Positions 24,916 through 34,363 of a stretch of 63,489 nt of DNA are shown here, one piece after another. A model generated the notes under the pieces. It was not told where the DNA came from and did not search any database. It saw only the letters and a program-made list of their open reading frames with translations. The stretch lies in the NCBI GenBank assembly GCA_024637045.1, contig JAGXFX010000013.1, positions 1-63,489 on the forward strand. Direction: 5' to 3'. Both the position numbers and the translations under genes were made by a program. Numbering within the stretch: position 1 is the stretch's first letter; every line of letters begins with the position of its first letter. The stretch comes from Soehngenia sp. (GTDB taxonomy: Bacteria > Bacillota > Clostridia > Tissierellales > Tissierellaceae).

Positions 24916-25881
24916 TTGAGAGAACTAAAAATTGAAAGAAACGAGAGTCAACAAAGGCTGGACAGATTTCTTAAGAAGTACCTGGCAGATGCTACCCAGG
25001 GTTTTATATACAAAATGATAAGAAAAAAGAATATCAAGGTTAACGATAAGAAGGCAGTTCCAGATATGATGTTAGAAGAAGGGGACGTTGTCCAGTTGTA
25101 TCTTGCTGAAGATACAATTGAAAAGTTTCGTGGCCAGCGGCAGCATTCCAGGTCAAGAATAGACCTGGACATTGTTTATGAAGATGATAATATTGTCCTT
25201 ATAAACAAGCCTGTCGGTCTTCTATCCCATGGTACAGGCGAGGAATTCCAGGATAATGTTGTGGATGCTCTTGTAGGGTATCTGATTGACAATGGTGACT
25301 ACGTTCCAAGACTGGAAAAGACGTTTACTCCATCCATATGCAATAGACTGGACAGAAATACATCTGGAATTATTGTTGGAGCAAAGAATTATCAAAGTCT
25401 TCAGCTGGTGAACCAGGCTATCAAAGAGGGCAAGGTTGCAAAATTCTATAAAACGATAGTAAGAGGGACCATCCAGAAGGATTTTGAGCACAAGGCATTC
25501 CTTACAAAGGATGAGGAACGGAACAAGGTTCAAATAAGTGAGTATGACTCAGACGGAGGAAAGGAAATCTGGACCAGATTCAAGGTACTTAAAACTTCCA
25601 GGGATTATACAATGCTTGAAGTGGAACTTATAACTGGAAGGACACATCAAATCAGAAGCCATCTTTCATCTTTGGGCTATCCTGTTATTGGTGATAGAAA
25701 ATATGGCGATAGGAGAATAAATGAGGAATTCAAGCAGGAGTACAATCTTACGGATCAGTGGCTGCACGGCTACAGGCTAATATTTGATGGTCTGGAAGAA
25801 CCGTTGGATTATCTCAACAATAAAGAGTTTACTGCAGATGTAGGTGGCTTGTTCAAGAGGATAGAGAGAGAAATATTTTAA
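24916..25881 (+). CDS. RluA/RluD-family pseudouridine synthase
   Basis: The 321-residue enzyme has an N-terminal S4 domain (MRELKIERNESQQRLDRFL, then KNIKVNDKK) and a catalytic RluA-type domain with ICNRLDRNTSGIIVGAKN (Asp nucleophile) and LITGRTHQIRSHLSSLGYPV. It modifies uridines in 23S rRNA, as RluC or RluD. The start is TTG with AAGGTGAG seven bases upstream. It is the first gene of a set that runs to the lysophospholipase at 30515 with very short gaps. Confidence 0.92.
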   Translation: MRELKIERNESQQRLDRFLKKYLADATQGFIYKMIRKKNIKVNDKKAVPDMMLEEGDVVQLYLAEDTIEKFRGQRQHSRSRIDLDIVYEDDNIVLINKPVGLLSHGTGEEFQDNVVDALVGYLIDNGDYVPRLEKTFTPSICNRLDRNTSGIIVGAKNYQSLQLVNQAIKEGKVAKFYKTIVRGTIQKDFEHKAFLTKDEERNKVQISEYDSDGGKEIWTRFKVLKTSRDYTMLEVELITGRTHQIRSHLSSLGYPVIGDRKYGDRRINEEFKQEYNLTDQWLHGYRLIFDGLEEPLDYLNNKEFTADVGGLFKRIEREIF

Positions 25882-25898
25882 TCAGCGGGGTGATTGAT

Positions 25899-27545
25899 TT
25901 GGGAAAGCAGATGAACTTAAGAGTAAATGGATACGGAGAAATCAACGTGCCTGAAGGGACTACTCTTCTGGATATTGCAAAACAAGTTTACAAGGATGAA
26001 TACTTGAATTATCTGGGTGCCAGGATAAACAACGAAATATATCCTCTCTACAAAGAAGCAAATGACGGTTTTGATATTCAATTTCTTGATAACAGGGATG
26101 TGGATGGGTACCGTATTTACACCAAAACCATATCAGCAGTCTTTATTATGGCATGTAAAGAGATTTATCCAGATAAAGATACAATCATTCATCATTTTCT
26201 GGGTCCTGGACTCTATGCAGAACTTGATGACAAGCACGGTATTTCCTTCAAGGAAAAAGAACTTCTTGAAGAGAAAATGAATGAGATCATCAAAAAAAAT
26301 ATAATGATTGAAAGATCTGACTACACAAAGGAAGAAGCTATTGAGATATTCAAGGAACATGATTATACAGATAAAATAAGGCTTCTTTCCTCAATGGAGA
26401 AGGACACGGTAAGTATATACAAGATTGGTGATCATATAGATTCATTCCATGGTTACCTGGCTCCTTCTACAGGATTTGTCAATGAATTCAAACTCAAATA
26501 CTACTATCCAGGAGTGATTATTCTATTCCCAAGCAGGAAAAATCATTATAATATGGATAATTTCAAGGATCAGAAAAAGCTTGCAAAGATCTTTAAGGAG
26601 TCAAACAACTGGCTTGAAATTCTTGACCTTTCCAATATTGGATCCTTAAACGAGAGGGTAAACAACGGTGAATTGAGAGAACTTATCCTTATTTCAGAAG
26701 CTCTCCATGAAAAACGCATTGCTCAGATTGCCGACATGGTTTGTCAGGACCATGATGTTAACATGATTCTTATAGCCGGGCCATCATCGTCGGGTAAAAC
26801 GACTTTTGCCAAAAGACTCTCAGTCCAGCTGAAAGTTAACGGTAAGCGACCAATCTCCATTTCAATGGACGATTACTTTGTAAACAGGGAAGATACTCCC
26901 ATCAACAAGAATGGAGAACCTGATTTTGAATCTATAGATGCTATAGATATAAAGCTTTTTAACAGAGACCTTGTAAAGCTTCTGGAGGGGGAATCTGTTC
27001 AACTGCCAAAATTCAACTTTATCACAGGTCAGAGGGAACCTTCCGGAAAGTGGATAAGCGTAGACAAGGATCACCCGATTATTATTGAAGGAATTCATGG
27101 ACTAAATCCTAAATTGACAATCGACATACCAGAAAAGAATAAATTTAAAGTATATATATCAGCATTGACGCAATTGAACATAGATAATCACAATCGGATT
27201 TCCACAACTGATACCAGACTTATTCGTAGAATGGTAAGAGATGTTAAGTACAGGGGCAATCCACCTACAAGAACATTTGAAATGTGGCAGGGTGTAAGAT
27301 CAGGGGAAGAGAAGTATATATTCCCTTATCAGGAAGAAGCCGATGTTATGTTCAACTCTTCCCTGGTATATGAAATGTCTGTATTGAAAAAGTATATTAT
27401 GCCTCTTCTTCAGGAAATTACTCCGGAAAGTATATATTATTCGGAAGCAAAGAAGTTGCTTAAATTCCTGAAATACTTCAACCCGATAGAAGATGAGGGA
27501 TGTATTCCTCCTAATTCAATTTTAAGAGAGTTTATAGGGAGCTAA
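25899..27545 (+). CDS. TGS-domain uridine kinase-like protein (nucleoside kinase)
   Basis: The 548-residue cytoplasmic protein fuses a ThrRS-like N terminus to a kinase. Residues about 1-65 resemble a TGS domain (VPEGTTLLDIAKQVY), followed to about 270 by a region like the ThrRS second additional domain, with HHFLGPGLYAELDD. From about 285 comes a uridine-kinase/phosphoribulokinase domain with P-loop GPSSSGKT at 294-301 and ISMDDYFVNREDTP. This architecture is common in Firmicutes; its true substrate is unclear. Start codon choice: TTG 25899 after GGGGTGA; ATG 25911 is possible. Confidence 0.9.
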   Translation: MGKQMNLRVNGYGEINVPEGTTLLDIAKQVYKDEYLNYLGARINNEIYPLYKEANDGFDIQFLDNRDVDGYRIYTKTISAVFIMACKEIYPDKDTIIHHFLGPGLYAELDDKHGISFKEKELLEEKMNEIIKKNIMIERSDYTKEEAIEIFKEHDYTDKIRLLSSMEKDTVSIYKIGDHIDSFHGYLAPSTGFVNEFKLKYYYPGVIILFPSRKNHYNMDNFKDQKKLAKIFKESNNWLEILDLSNIGSLNERVNNGELRELILISEALHEKRIAQIADMVCQDHDVNMILIAGPSSSGKTTFAKRLSVQLKVNGKRPISISMDDYFVNREDTPINKNGEPDFESIDAIDIKLFNRDLVKLLEGESVQLPKFNFITGQREPSGKWISVDKDHPIIIEGIHGLNPKLTIDIPEKNKFKVYISALTQLNIDNHNRISTTDTRLIRRMVRDVKYRGNPPTRTFEMWQGVRSGEEKYIFPYQEEADVMFNSSLVYEMSVLKKYIMPLLQEITPESIYYSEAKKLLKFLKYFNPIEDEGCIPPNSILREFIGS

Positions 27546-27553
27546 GAGGTGCA

Positions 27554-28777
27554 ATGATGAAAAAACTTTGGATTGTATTATTGATTCTCTTGCTCTTGAC
27601 AGGATGTGGTGAGGCTATATCTGAAGAAAAACCGGCTGAAGAACCAACAGTGGAGGAACTGCCTACACAAGAGGTAGAGGCTCCTACTCAGGAAGAGCTC
27701 TTGAGGGAAATTGTTGATGAAATGAGCATACAGGAGAAAATAGGACAGCTTATTATGGCTGGGTTGGATGGGACAGAAATAAGTGACAGGGAAAGAAGCC
27801 TCCTTGATGAATACAAGATAGGTGGATTTATCTTGTTTGCACGAAATATAACAGATGAAAGTGGAACCAGAGATCTGTTGGATAGTCTTAAAAAAGCTAA
27901 TTCAGATAATTCAATACCCTTGTTTCTCGCAGTGGATGAAGAAGGAGGGTTGGTGACAAGATTATCCGAGATCTATAGGAATCTTCCACCACAATCCTAT
28001 CTTGGAGAGAGTGGGGATCCTGAACTTGCTTACAATTATGGTTCGATACAAGGAGAAAAATTAAAAAGACTTGGGCTTAATGTAAATTTCAGCCCGGTAC
28101 TTGATGTAAATTCAAACCCTGACAATCCTGTAATAGCGAACAGATCAATATCTGAAGAGCCTGAGCTTGTAGCACAATTGGGAATCCAGGTATCAAAGGG
28201 AATTGCCGACCAGGGAATTGTTCCTGTGGGGAAGCATTATCCTGGTCATGGTGATACTGATGTTGATTCCCATACTCTATTGCCAGTAATTGAAAAGTCA
28301 AAGGAAGCTCTGCTCGAAATGGAGCTGGTTCCTTTCCAGAGGGCAATAGATGAAGGAATGCCTGCAATAATGGTTGGTCATCTACTAGTACCTTCACTTG
28401 ATGAGAATCCTTCTTCATTGTCAAAATTGATAATTGAGGATCTTCTAAGGGAAGAGCAAGGGTTTGGAGGAGTGGTTTTTTCAGACGATCTTACAATGGG
28501 AGCTATTACCAATACCATGAATGCAAGTGAGGCCGCTGTTGAGTTTGTGGTCGCTGGGGGAGATGTTGCATTGATCTGTCATGGAGAAAACCTTGTTGTT
28601 GAAACTTTCGACTCAATGATTAATGCCTGGGAAAGAGGGTATCTTACTGAGGATTCCATTGATGATAAGGTTATCCGAATCCTTAAGCTTAAAGAGGACT
28701 TCAAACTTGAGGATAAACCGGTTAAAAGGATTTATGAAGATGAAATTGACTTGAGAATAGATGAATTATTTAATTAG
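27554..28777 (+). CDS. nagZ: beta-N-acetylhexosaminidase lipoprotein (NagZ, GH3)
   Basis: The 407-residue protein is an exported glycoside hydrolase family 3 enzyme that removes GlcNAc from muropeptides. It has a lipoprotein signal with lipobox LTGC (Cys18), a Glu/Pro linker to about residue 52, and a TIM barrel. The NagZ motif KHYPGHGDTDVDSHTLLPV carries the catalytic Asp-His pair and VVFSDDLTMGAI the nucleophile Asp. It lies in a chain with a ROK kinase three bases downstream, which may phosphorylate the released sugar. Confidence 0.93.
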   Translation: MMKKLWIVLLILLLLTGCGEAISEEKPAEEPTVEELPTQEVEAPTQEELLREIVDEMSIQEKIGQLIMAGLDGTEISDRERSLLDEYKIGGFILFARNITDESGTRDLLDSLKKANSDNSIPLFLAVDEEGGLVTRLSEIYRNLPPQSYLGESGDPELAYNYGSIQGEKLKRLGLNVNFSPVLDVNSNPDNPVIANRSISEEPELVAQLGIQVSKGIADQGIVPVGKHYPGHGDTDVDSHTLLPVIEKSKEALLEMELVPFQRAIDEGMPAIMVGHLLVPSLDENPSSLSKLIIEDLLREEQGFGGVVFSDDLTMGAITNTMNASEAAVEFVVAGGDVALICHGENLVVETFDSMINAWERGYLTEDSIDDKVIRILKLKEDFKLEDKPVKRIYEDEIDLRIDELFN

Positions 28778-28792
28778 GGAGTGATACCTTAT

Positions 28793-29701
28793 ATGAAAAA
28801 GGTAATTGGCATTGATCTTGGAGGTACTAAAATAAACGGAGCTGTTGTGGATGAATCCGGAGAAATTCTGAAATGGGATACCTTATCCACCAGCAAATCA
28901 GGCTCACCTGAAGAAGTAATGTATGGAATAAAAGAGTTGGTCTTAATGCTCTCTGAAGGTGAGAACATTTCTGCAATAGGAATTGGTTCACCTGGATTTA
29001 TTGACTCGGTAAATGGAAAGGTTCTCTCTGTAGGGGGAAATATTGAAGGCTGGGCAGGAACTGAAATCAAGTCACCATTGGAAAAGGAGTTCAATATTCC
29101 AGTACAGGTCGAGAACGATGCCAACGCAGCTGGCTTGTGTGAGGCCTGGATTGGAGCAGGAAGGGATATGGAGAGCTTTGTGATGCTGACAGTTGGAACA
29201 GGTCTTGGTGGTGCTGTATTCACCCGTAAGGAAGGCATATGGAGAGGACATCATTTTCAGGCTGCCGAGGTTGGGCATTCGATTCTGTATCCTGGAGGGC
29301 ATCAATGCAGCTGCGGTCAGAGAGGGTGCACTGAAGAGTACGTTTCAGGAACAGCTATTGAGAATGAATACGAAAGGCTATCAGGAATTAAAAAAACTGG
29401 AAAAGAAATATTTGACAATTTTGAAAGCGATAGCATAGCCAGAAAGGTAGTTGGTAGGTTCACCTGGGATTTTGCAATGTTCCTGATAACCATAAAAAAT
29501 ATATTTGATCCTCAGGCTGTGATTATTGGTGGAGGAGTAATTCTATCAAAGGAATTCTGGTGGGATGATATGATAGGCAATTTCGAAAGCGAGGTCAACA
29601 ACGATCCAGGAATGATAATTTTACCTGCTCGCTATTTCAATGATTCGGGAACAATTGGAGCTGCCAGAGCAGCATTGGATAAAATTTTGGAGGCTGATTA
29701 A
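28793..29701 (+). CDS. glcK: ROK-family sugar kinase (glucokinase-like)
   Basis: The 303-residue kinase starts MKKVIGIDLGGTKINGA, the ATP phosphate-binding motif. VENDANAAGLCEAWIGAG holds the catalytic Asp, and GHSILYPGGHQCSCGQRGC has the His and three Cys zinc site of ROK proteins; GGGVILSKEFWWDDM is near the C terminus. Glucose or N-acetylglucosamine is the likely substrate; the nagZ neighbour makes GlcNAc a reasonable guess. ATG 28793 is chosen for the GGGAGTGA site. Confidence 0.9.
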   Translation: MKKVIGIDLGGTKINGAVVDESGEILKWDTLSTSKSGSPEEVMYGIKELVLMLSEGENISAIGIGSPGFIDSVNGKVLSVGGNIEGWAGTEIKSPLEKEFNIPVQVENDANAAGLCEAWIGAGRDMESFVMLTVGTGLGGAVFTRKEGIWRGHHFQAAEVGHSILYPGGHQCSCGQRGCTEEYVSGTAIENEYERLSGIKKTGKEIFDNFESDSIARKVVGRFTWDFAMFLITIKNIFDPQAVIIGGGVILSKEFWWDDMIGNFESEVNNDPGMIILPARYFNDSGTIGAARAALDKILEAD

Positions 29702-29702
29702 C

Positions 29703-30515
29703 ATGGAATTCATCAAGATGAGGGATGGATATGAGATTTATTTTCGCGATGAACCAGCTCAAAACCCTAAGGGAGTTATTATTATAACTCATGGATTTGC
29801 AGAACATTGCAGCAGGCATGATTATGTTTCGAACTATTTAATCAAAGAAGGTTATTCCATTATCAGGTATGATTTAAGAGGTCATGGAAGAAACAAGAGG
29901 AGGGGGCGTTTGAACAGATTTGAAGATTATGTGGATGACCTTGCAGAGATTGTTCAGATAGCCTCAGAAAAGTATCCCCAGCTGCCACAAATTACCTTTG
30001 GCCATAGTATGGGTGGGCTTATAACTGCACTTTATGGAATAAAACATCCAAATGAAGTTACAGCACAGATACTTTCAGGTCCAACTGTAGGGAAACTTCA
30101 ACCAGCAGAAAAACTTCAACCGGGATTAATGAAGTTCTTATCCAGCATTGTGGGAGGATGGAAGATAAAAAATCCGGTTGATGATGGTATATGCGGAAAA
30201 GAGGGAGTTTACGAGGACTATCTTAATGATCCTCTGGTTCTCCATAAGGTATCCCTTGAATTATATTATCAATTTCTATTCAGAGGCACCGAAATGATAC
30301 TTAAGGATGTTGAAAAATACAACTACCCGTGCCTGATTATTCATGGGAAAATAGACCCAATTGTGCCTGTGGAAATTGGCAGATCGTTTTATAATACCAT
30401 TTCGTCACAGAAAAAGGACCTCATTGAGTATGATGGTCTTTACCATGAGATACTAAATGAGGATAAAAAAGACGAAATTCTAAATGATATGATAAACTGG
30501 CTTGAAAGCTTTTAG
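29703..30515 (+). CDS. alpha/beta hydrolase (monoacylglycerol lipase / lysophospholipase-like)
   Basis: The 270-residue serine hydrolase of the Hydrolase_4 family has the oxyanion segment GVIIITHGFAEHCSRHDYV, RYDLRGHGRNKR, and the nucleophile elbow GHSMGG with Ser102. IIHGKIDPIVPVE provides the Asp and LYHEILNE the His of the triad. It is soluble without signal peptide. GGAGG at about 29689 sets the start at 29703, two bases after the kinase stop. Its end overlaps the convergent MFS gene by four bases. Confidence 0.92.
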   Translation: MEFIKMRDGYEIYFRDEPAQNPKGVIIITHGFAEHCSRHDYVSNYLIKEGYSIIRYDLRGHGRNKRRGRLNRFEDYVDDLAEIVQIASEKYPQLPQITFGHSMGGLITALYGIKHPNEVTAQILSGPTVGKLQPAEKLQPGLMKFLSSIVGGWKIKNPVDDGICGKEGVYEDYLNDPLVLHKVSLELYYQFLFRGTEMILKDVEKYNYPCLIIHGKIDPIVPVEIGRSFYNTISSQKKDLIEYDGLYHEILNEDKKDEILNDMINWLESF

Positions 30516-31657
30516 GCAGGTAATTTACTGAGGCTGAACAGGATGATCAGCGCTATCAGGGACGAACAAACGCCAACACCTGTTGTCAGCTTCATTCCGC
30601 CAAGGTCGTATAGTAGCGGCCCTATCAAGGAATAAACGGTTACTGTAGCTGCATTTATCGTATAGAAGAGGCTAAGAAAAGTTCCTCTTTTGCCAGGCTG
30701 TATTTCAGAAGAGTATGCCTGATAAGCTGTCCAACCTCCATCAAGACCAAATCCAAATGTAAAAGCAAGTCCTATGATAAGGGCTACGCTTCCAACGTAT
30801 GGAATCGGAAATAAACCAAATATCATTATTGTAAAAGCTATCCTTGAGAAGGTCAGCTTACCGATTTTGTCTGAATATAGAGTGGCTACTACTATTCCCA
30901 ATACTGTTCCAACTGCAATCAGTGAGTAGCTAATGCCAATTTGACCCTGTGTAAGTGAGAATTCCGATGATAAATATAGACCCAAAAAGTTGAACATGTT
31001 AACTGGTGCTGAAATTACTAGAAATAGTGATAGCAGCACTTTTACTGTTCTTGGATGCCTTAAAATCGCGATAAACTCACTCATGTTCAGCTGACTGCTT
31101 TCCAGAATTTCTGTTTCTGGAAGTCTTCTCAGAAGAATGTAGGCAATTGCTGCAAGTATGCTGATAGGAAGGTATATGCTTATAAGATTACCAAAGGTAC
31201 TGGTCATGTAAGCGGTATAAATCGGGCTTCCGAGTAATGCAACCCCAAAGGCTGTTCTCAGGATTCCGCTGGCCTTTCCTCTGTTTCTGTAGTCGATAAA
31301 CTCTGATATGTATGACATAAGGCTTCCACTAAGGGAGAAATAACCCAGACCAATCAGAATACGACCAAATGCAAAAATGATGGCAGTTGGGGCGAGCCCG
31401 CTTACAATACTGCCGGCAAGAAAGAGCAATAGAGAATAAGATATAAGCCTTTTGTTTCCGTATCTGTCAGCCCAAACTCCAAAGAGTGGCACCAGAATAC
31501 CAACAGCAGAATAGCCCAGATTAAAAAGTATAACCTGGCTATCCCTGATACCAAAATAATCTGCAAGATAAGGAGCCAGTGGCCCGATAAAATTCATTTC
31601 CATGGCAATGATAAACTGAATTATAAAGGTTGTAGTAAACATCAGTGTCTGGTTCAT
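30512..31657 (-). CDS. MFS transporter
   Basis: The 381-residue protein has twelve hydrophobic helices with the major facilitator loop motif GVWADRYGNKRLISYS between helices 2 and 3 and a second copy-like LYSDKIGKLTFSRIAF in the second half. It resembles drug or small-solute efflux permeases of the sugar-phosphate or DHA1 kind. No substrate can be named. The overlap of its stop with the convergent hydrolase leaves no space for a terminator between them. Confidence 0.88.
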   Translation of the reverse strand: MNQTLMFTTTFIIQFIIAMEMNFIGPLAPYLADYFGIRDSQVILFNLGYSAVGILVPLFGVWADRYGNKRLISYSLLLFLAGSIVSGLAPTAIIFAFGRILIGLGYFSLSGSLMSYISEFIDYRNRGKASGILRTAFGVALLGSPIYTAYMTSTFGNLISIYLPISILAAIAYILLRRLPETEILESSQLNMSEFIAILRHPRTVKVLLSLFLVISAPVNMFNFLGLYLSSEFSLTQGQIGISYSLIAVGTVLGIVVATLYSDKIGKLTFSRIAFTIMIFGLFPIPYVGSVALIIGLAFTFGFGLDGGWTAYQAYSSEIQPGKRGTFLSLFYTINAATVTVYSLIGPLLYDLGGMKLTTGVGVCSSLIALIILFSLSKLPA

Positions 31658-31806
31658 AAGTGCCTCCGTAGCAAGATATTCATAATAAATGTTTTATTAA
31701 AACATAGAAATTCAGTGAAATAATGTTATAATATTCGTGTGTCTAAGTAAATAATCCCATTAATCATATCATATATCTGAAATAAAAAGAAGTGAAGGAG
31801 TTGCCT

Positions 31807-33528
31807 ATGTTCAAGAAATTTATATCCTATTACAAGCCGCATAAAACCTTATTTATAACAGATATGTTTTTTGCATTCCTCATATCTGTTTTTGACCTTG
31901 TATTTCCAATGTTTACCAGAAACATGATAAATACAATTATCCCTGAAGGCAATATGGAATTACTGATAAGATGGATCGGTATAATGGTATTTCTATTTAT
32001 ACTGCGTTATATCAGTCAGTACATAGTTGCATATTACGGGCATCTTTTAGGAGTAAAAATTGAGCATGACATGAGACGTGATATTTTCACACATCTTCAG
32101 ACCCTTCCCTTTAGCTATTATGATAACACAAAAACAGGTCATATAATGTCAAGGATTGTAAATGATCTTATGGATATTACAGAGCTTGCTCACCATGGAC
32201 CAGAGGATGTATTCATATCGACTATTATGCTGGCGGGTTCTTTTACCATCTTGATGTTTATTGAATGGAGACTGACTCTCATATTATTTGCCTTTATTCC
32301 CGTGATGATATGGTTTGCAATCAAGAAGCGAAAGAGGATGGAAGAGGCTTTTATGAAGGCCAGGATGAAGATTGCAAGTGTCAATTCTCAGATTGAGAAC
32401 AGTATAAGTGGTGCCAGAGTTGCAAAGTCCTTTACAAATGAGGATTATGAGATCGATAAATTCAATGACCGAAACGATAGGTTTGCAAGTGCAAGAGGAG
32501 AATCCTACAAGGTCATGGCTGAGTTTGTATCTGGTGTAGGCATAATTTCTAGTGCTCTAAACTTGATTGTAATATCACTTGGAGGTTACTTTGTTTATAG
32601 AAATATAATTAATCTTGGAGATCTGTTTGCCTATACATTATACGTCAACTTCTTTATGCAGCCGATCAAGAAACTTACTGATTTCATGCAGCAACTTCAA
32701 AACGGTATGACTGGTTTCACCAGGTTCCAGGAGGTAATGGGCATTGAACCGTCAATTATCGATAAAGAGGATGCCTTGGAGTTGGAGGATGTTAAAGGCA
32801 GGGTAGACTTTAAAAATGTAATATTTAGCTACGGAAATGATGATGATAAAATTTTGTCTGGAATAAATCTAACCATAGAAAAAGGTAAAACAGTTGCATT
32901 GGTGGGACCATCGGGTGCAGGTAAAACCACCCTGTGCCATTTGATTCCCAGATTCTATGAAACGACTTCGGGTGAGATTCTAATTGATGGAATAGATATA
33001 AAGGATGTAAAACTAAAGTCTTTAAGAAGAAACATTGGTTTGGTGCAACAGGATGTATTCCTGTTTACAGGGTCAATTAGGGAAAATATTCAATATGGAA
33101 AGCCAGATGCTATAGAAGAAGAAATTATTGAAGCTGCCAAGAATGCAAGCATACATGATTTTATTGAGTCACTTCCCAGGGGCTATGATACTTATGTTGG
33201 CGAAAAGGGAGTGATGCTATCTGGTGGACAGAAGCAGAGAATCTCAATAGCCAGATTATTTTTAAAGAATCCACCTGTTCTGATTCTAGATGAGGCAACT
33301 TCTGCTTTGGACAATGAGACTGAAAGGATGATACAAAAATCTCTTGAGAGATTATCCAAAGACAGAACAAGCCTGGTTATTGCACACAGGTTGTCGACCA
33401 TCAAGAATGCTGATGAAATTCTTGTAATGACAGTGAATGGAATTGAGGAGAAGGGAAGTCATCAGGAACTGCTGGATCGAGGTGGAATATATTCTGTGCT
33501 TTACAAATCACAGTTTAGAGATCTTTAA
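31807..33528 (+). CDS. ABC exporter, fused membrane and ATPase domains
   Basis: The 573-residue half-transporter should work as a homodimer. Six membrane helices span about residues 1-310; the ATPase domain has Walker A VGPSGAGKTT, Q-loop in NIGLVQQDVFLFTGSIREN, signature LSGGQKQR and Walker B VLILDEATSALDN with the catalytic Glu intact. It is of the MsbA/LmrA type (multidrug or lipid export). AAGGAG at 31794-31799 sets ATG 31807. The two-component system lies 130 bases downstream, but with its own promoter. Confidence 0.92.
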   Translation: MFKKFISYYKPHKTLFITDMFFAFLISVFDLVFPMFTRNMINTIIPEGNMELLIRWIGIMVFLFILRYISQYIVAYYGHLLGVKIEHDMRRDIFTHLQTLPFSYYDNTKTGHIMSRIVNDLMDITELAHHGPEDVFISTIMLAGSFTILMFIEWRLTLILFAFIPVMIWFAIKKRKRMEEAFMKARMKIASVNSQIENSISGARVAKSFTNEDYEIDKFNDRNDRFASARGESYKVMAEFVSGVGIISSALNLIVISLGGYFVYRNIINLGDLFAYTLYVNFFMQPIKKLTDFMQQLQNGMTGFTRFQEVMGIEPSIIDKEDALELEDVKGRVDFKNVIFSYGNDDDKILSGINLTIEKGKTVALVGPSGAGKTTLCHLIPRFYETTSGEILIDGIDIKDVKLKSLRRNIGLVQQDVFLFTGSIRENIQYGKPDAIEEEIIEAAKNASIHDFIESLPRGYDTYVGEKGVMLSGGQKQRISIARLFLKNPPVLILDEATSALDNETERMIQKSLERLSKDRTSLVIAHRLSTIKNADEILVMTVNGIEEKGSHQELLDRGGIYSVLYKSQFRDL

Positions 33529-33531
33529 GAG

Positions 33532-33592
33532 TGTAATGCATTTGTAACCGGTTATTAATTGGATTGTAACTACTGGGCTTTGCGGGTATAAT
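33532..33592 (+). promoter_or_regulatory. PhoB/PhoP-like direct repeats and promoter of the two-component operon
   Basis: TGTAA occurs at 33532, 33543 and 33565, with a weaker ATTAA at 33554, giving four half-sites at exact 11-base spacing. The last (TGTAAC) is at the -35 position, 16 bases before TATAAT at 33587-33592. This is the layout of pho boxes, where an OmpR-family regulator replaces a -35 element. Autoregulation by the downstream response regulator is inferred. Confidence 0.6.
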
Positions 33593-33661
33593 AATATGTA
33601 ATGGAAGGATACTAATTTAGAATAATGAATAGATGCCAATATTAAAACTAGGGGGGATAGT

Positions 33662-34354
33662 GTGAGCAGAAAAGTACTTGTAGTTGAAGATGAAGAATCC
33701 ATTAGGAAATTTATTACAATCAATCTGGACAGATCAGGCTATGATGTTCTTGAAGCACCAACAGGAGAGGAAGGTCTGAAAATTGCGGATAAGGAAGATA
33801 TTGATATTGTAGTGCTTGATGTTATGCTTCCCGGAATTGACGGTTTTGAGGTATGCAGGACTCTTAGGTCAAAGTATCCCCACCTTGGTATAATTATGCT
33901 GACAGCAAAAAGTCAGGATATCGACAAGATTATGGGCTTGGAGTATGGAACTGACGATTATATGACAAAGCCGTTTAACCCCACGGAGCTGGTTCTGAGA
34001 ATAAAATCTCTTGAGCGAAGACTAGAGTCAGAAGGCAGCCCAGAAGCTTCAATGCTTGAATATCTGCCTTTTAAGATTGATGTCTATTCAAGACTATTTT
34101 TTAAGAACAGTGAAGAAATTGAGCTAACTCCCACAGAATTTGCAATAGCAAAGCTTTTTGTCGAGAATCCAGGCAAGGCTTTTAAAAGAGATGAAATTCT
34201 GAATCATGTATGGGGAGTGGATTTTGTAGGAGATTCAAAGATAGTTGATGTAAACATTAGAAGACTGAGATCGAAAATTGAGGAAGATTCCAGCCAGCCA
34301 TTTTTTATAGAAACAGTATGGGGTGTTGGATATAGATGGAGAGCGAAAAGTTAG
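33662..34354 (+). CDS. OmpR/PhoB-family response regulator
   Basis: The 230-residue DNA-binding regulator has a receiver domain (acidic pair EDEE, phosphoacceptor Asp53 in VVLDVMLPG, conserved Lys in MTKPF) and a winged-helix output domain (about 130-228) with LTPTEFAIAKLF and VDVNIRRLRSKIE. The start is GTG with GGGGGG upstream. It is followed nine bases later by its sensor kinase and then a lipoprotein. The 11-base repeats upstream suit this family. PhoP is a possible identity but not proven. Confidence 0.92.
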   Translation: MSRKVLVVEDEESIRKFITINLDRSGYDVLEAPTGEEGLKIADKEDIDIVVLDVMLPGIDGFEVCRTLRSKYPHLGIIMLTAKSQDIDKIMGLEYGTDDYMTKPFNPTELVLRIKSLERRLESEGSPEASMLEYLPFKIDVYSRLFFKNSEEIELTPTEFAIAKLFVENPGKAFKRDEILNHVWGVDFVGDSKIVDVNIRRLRSKIEEDSSQPFFIETVWGVGYRWRAKS

Positions 34355-34363
34355 GAGCAGGAG

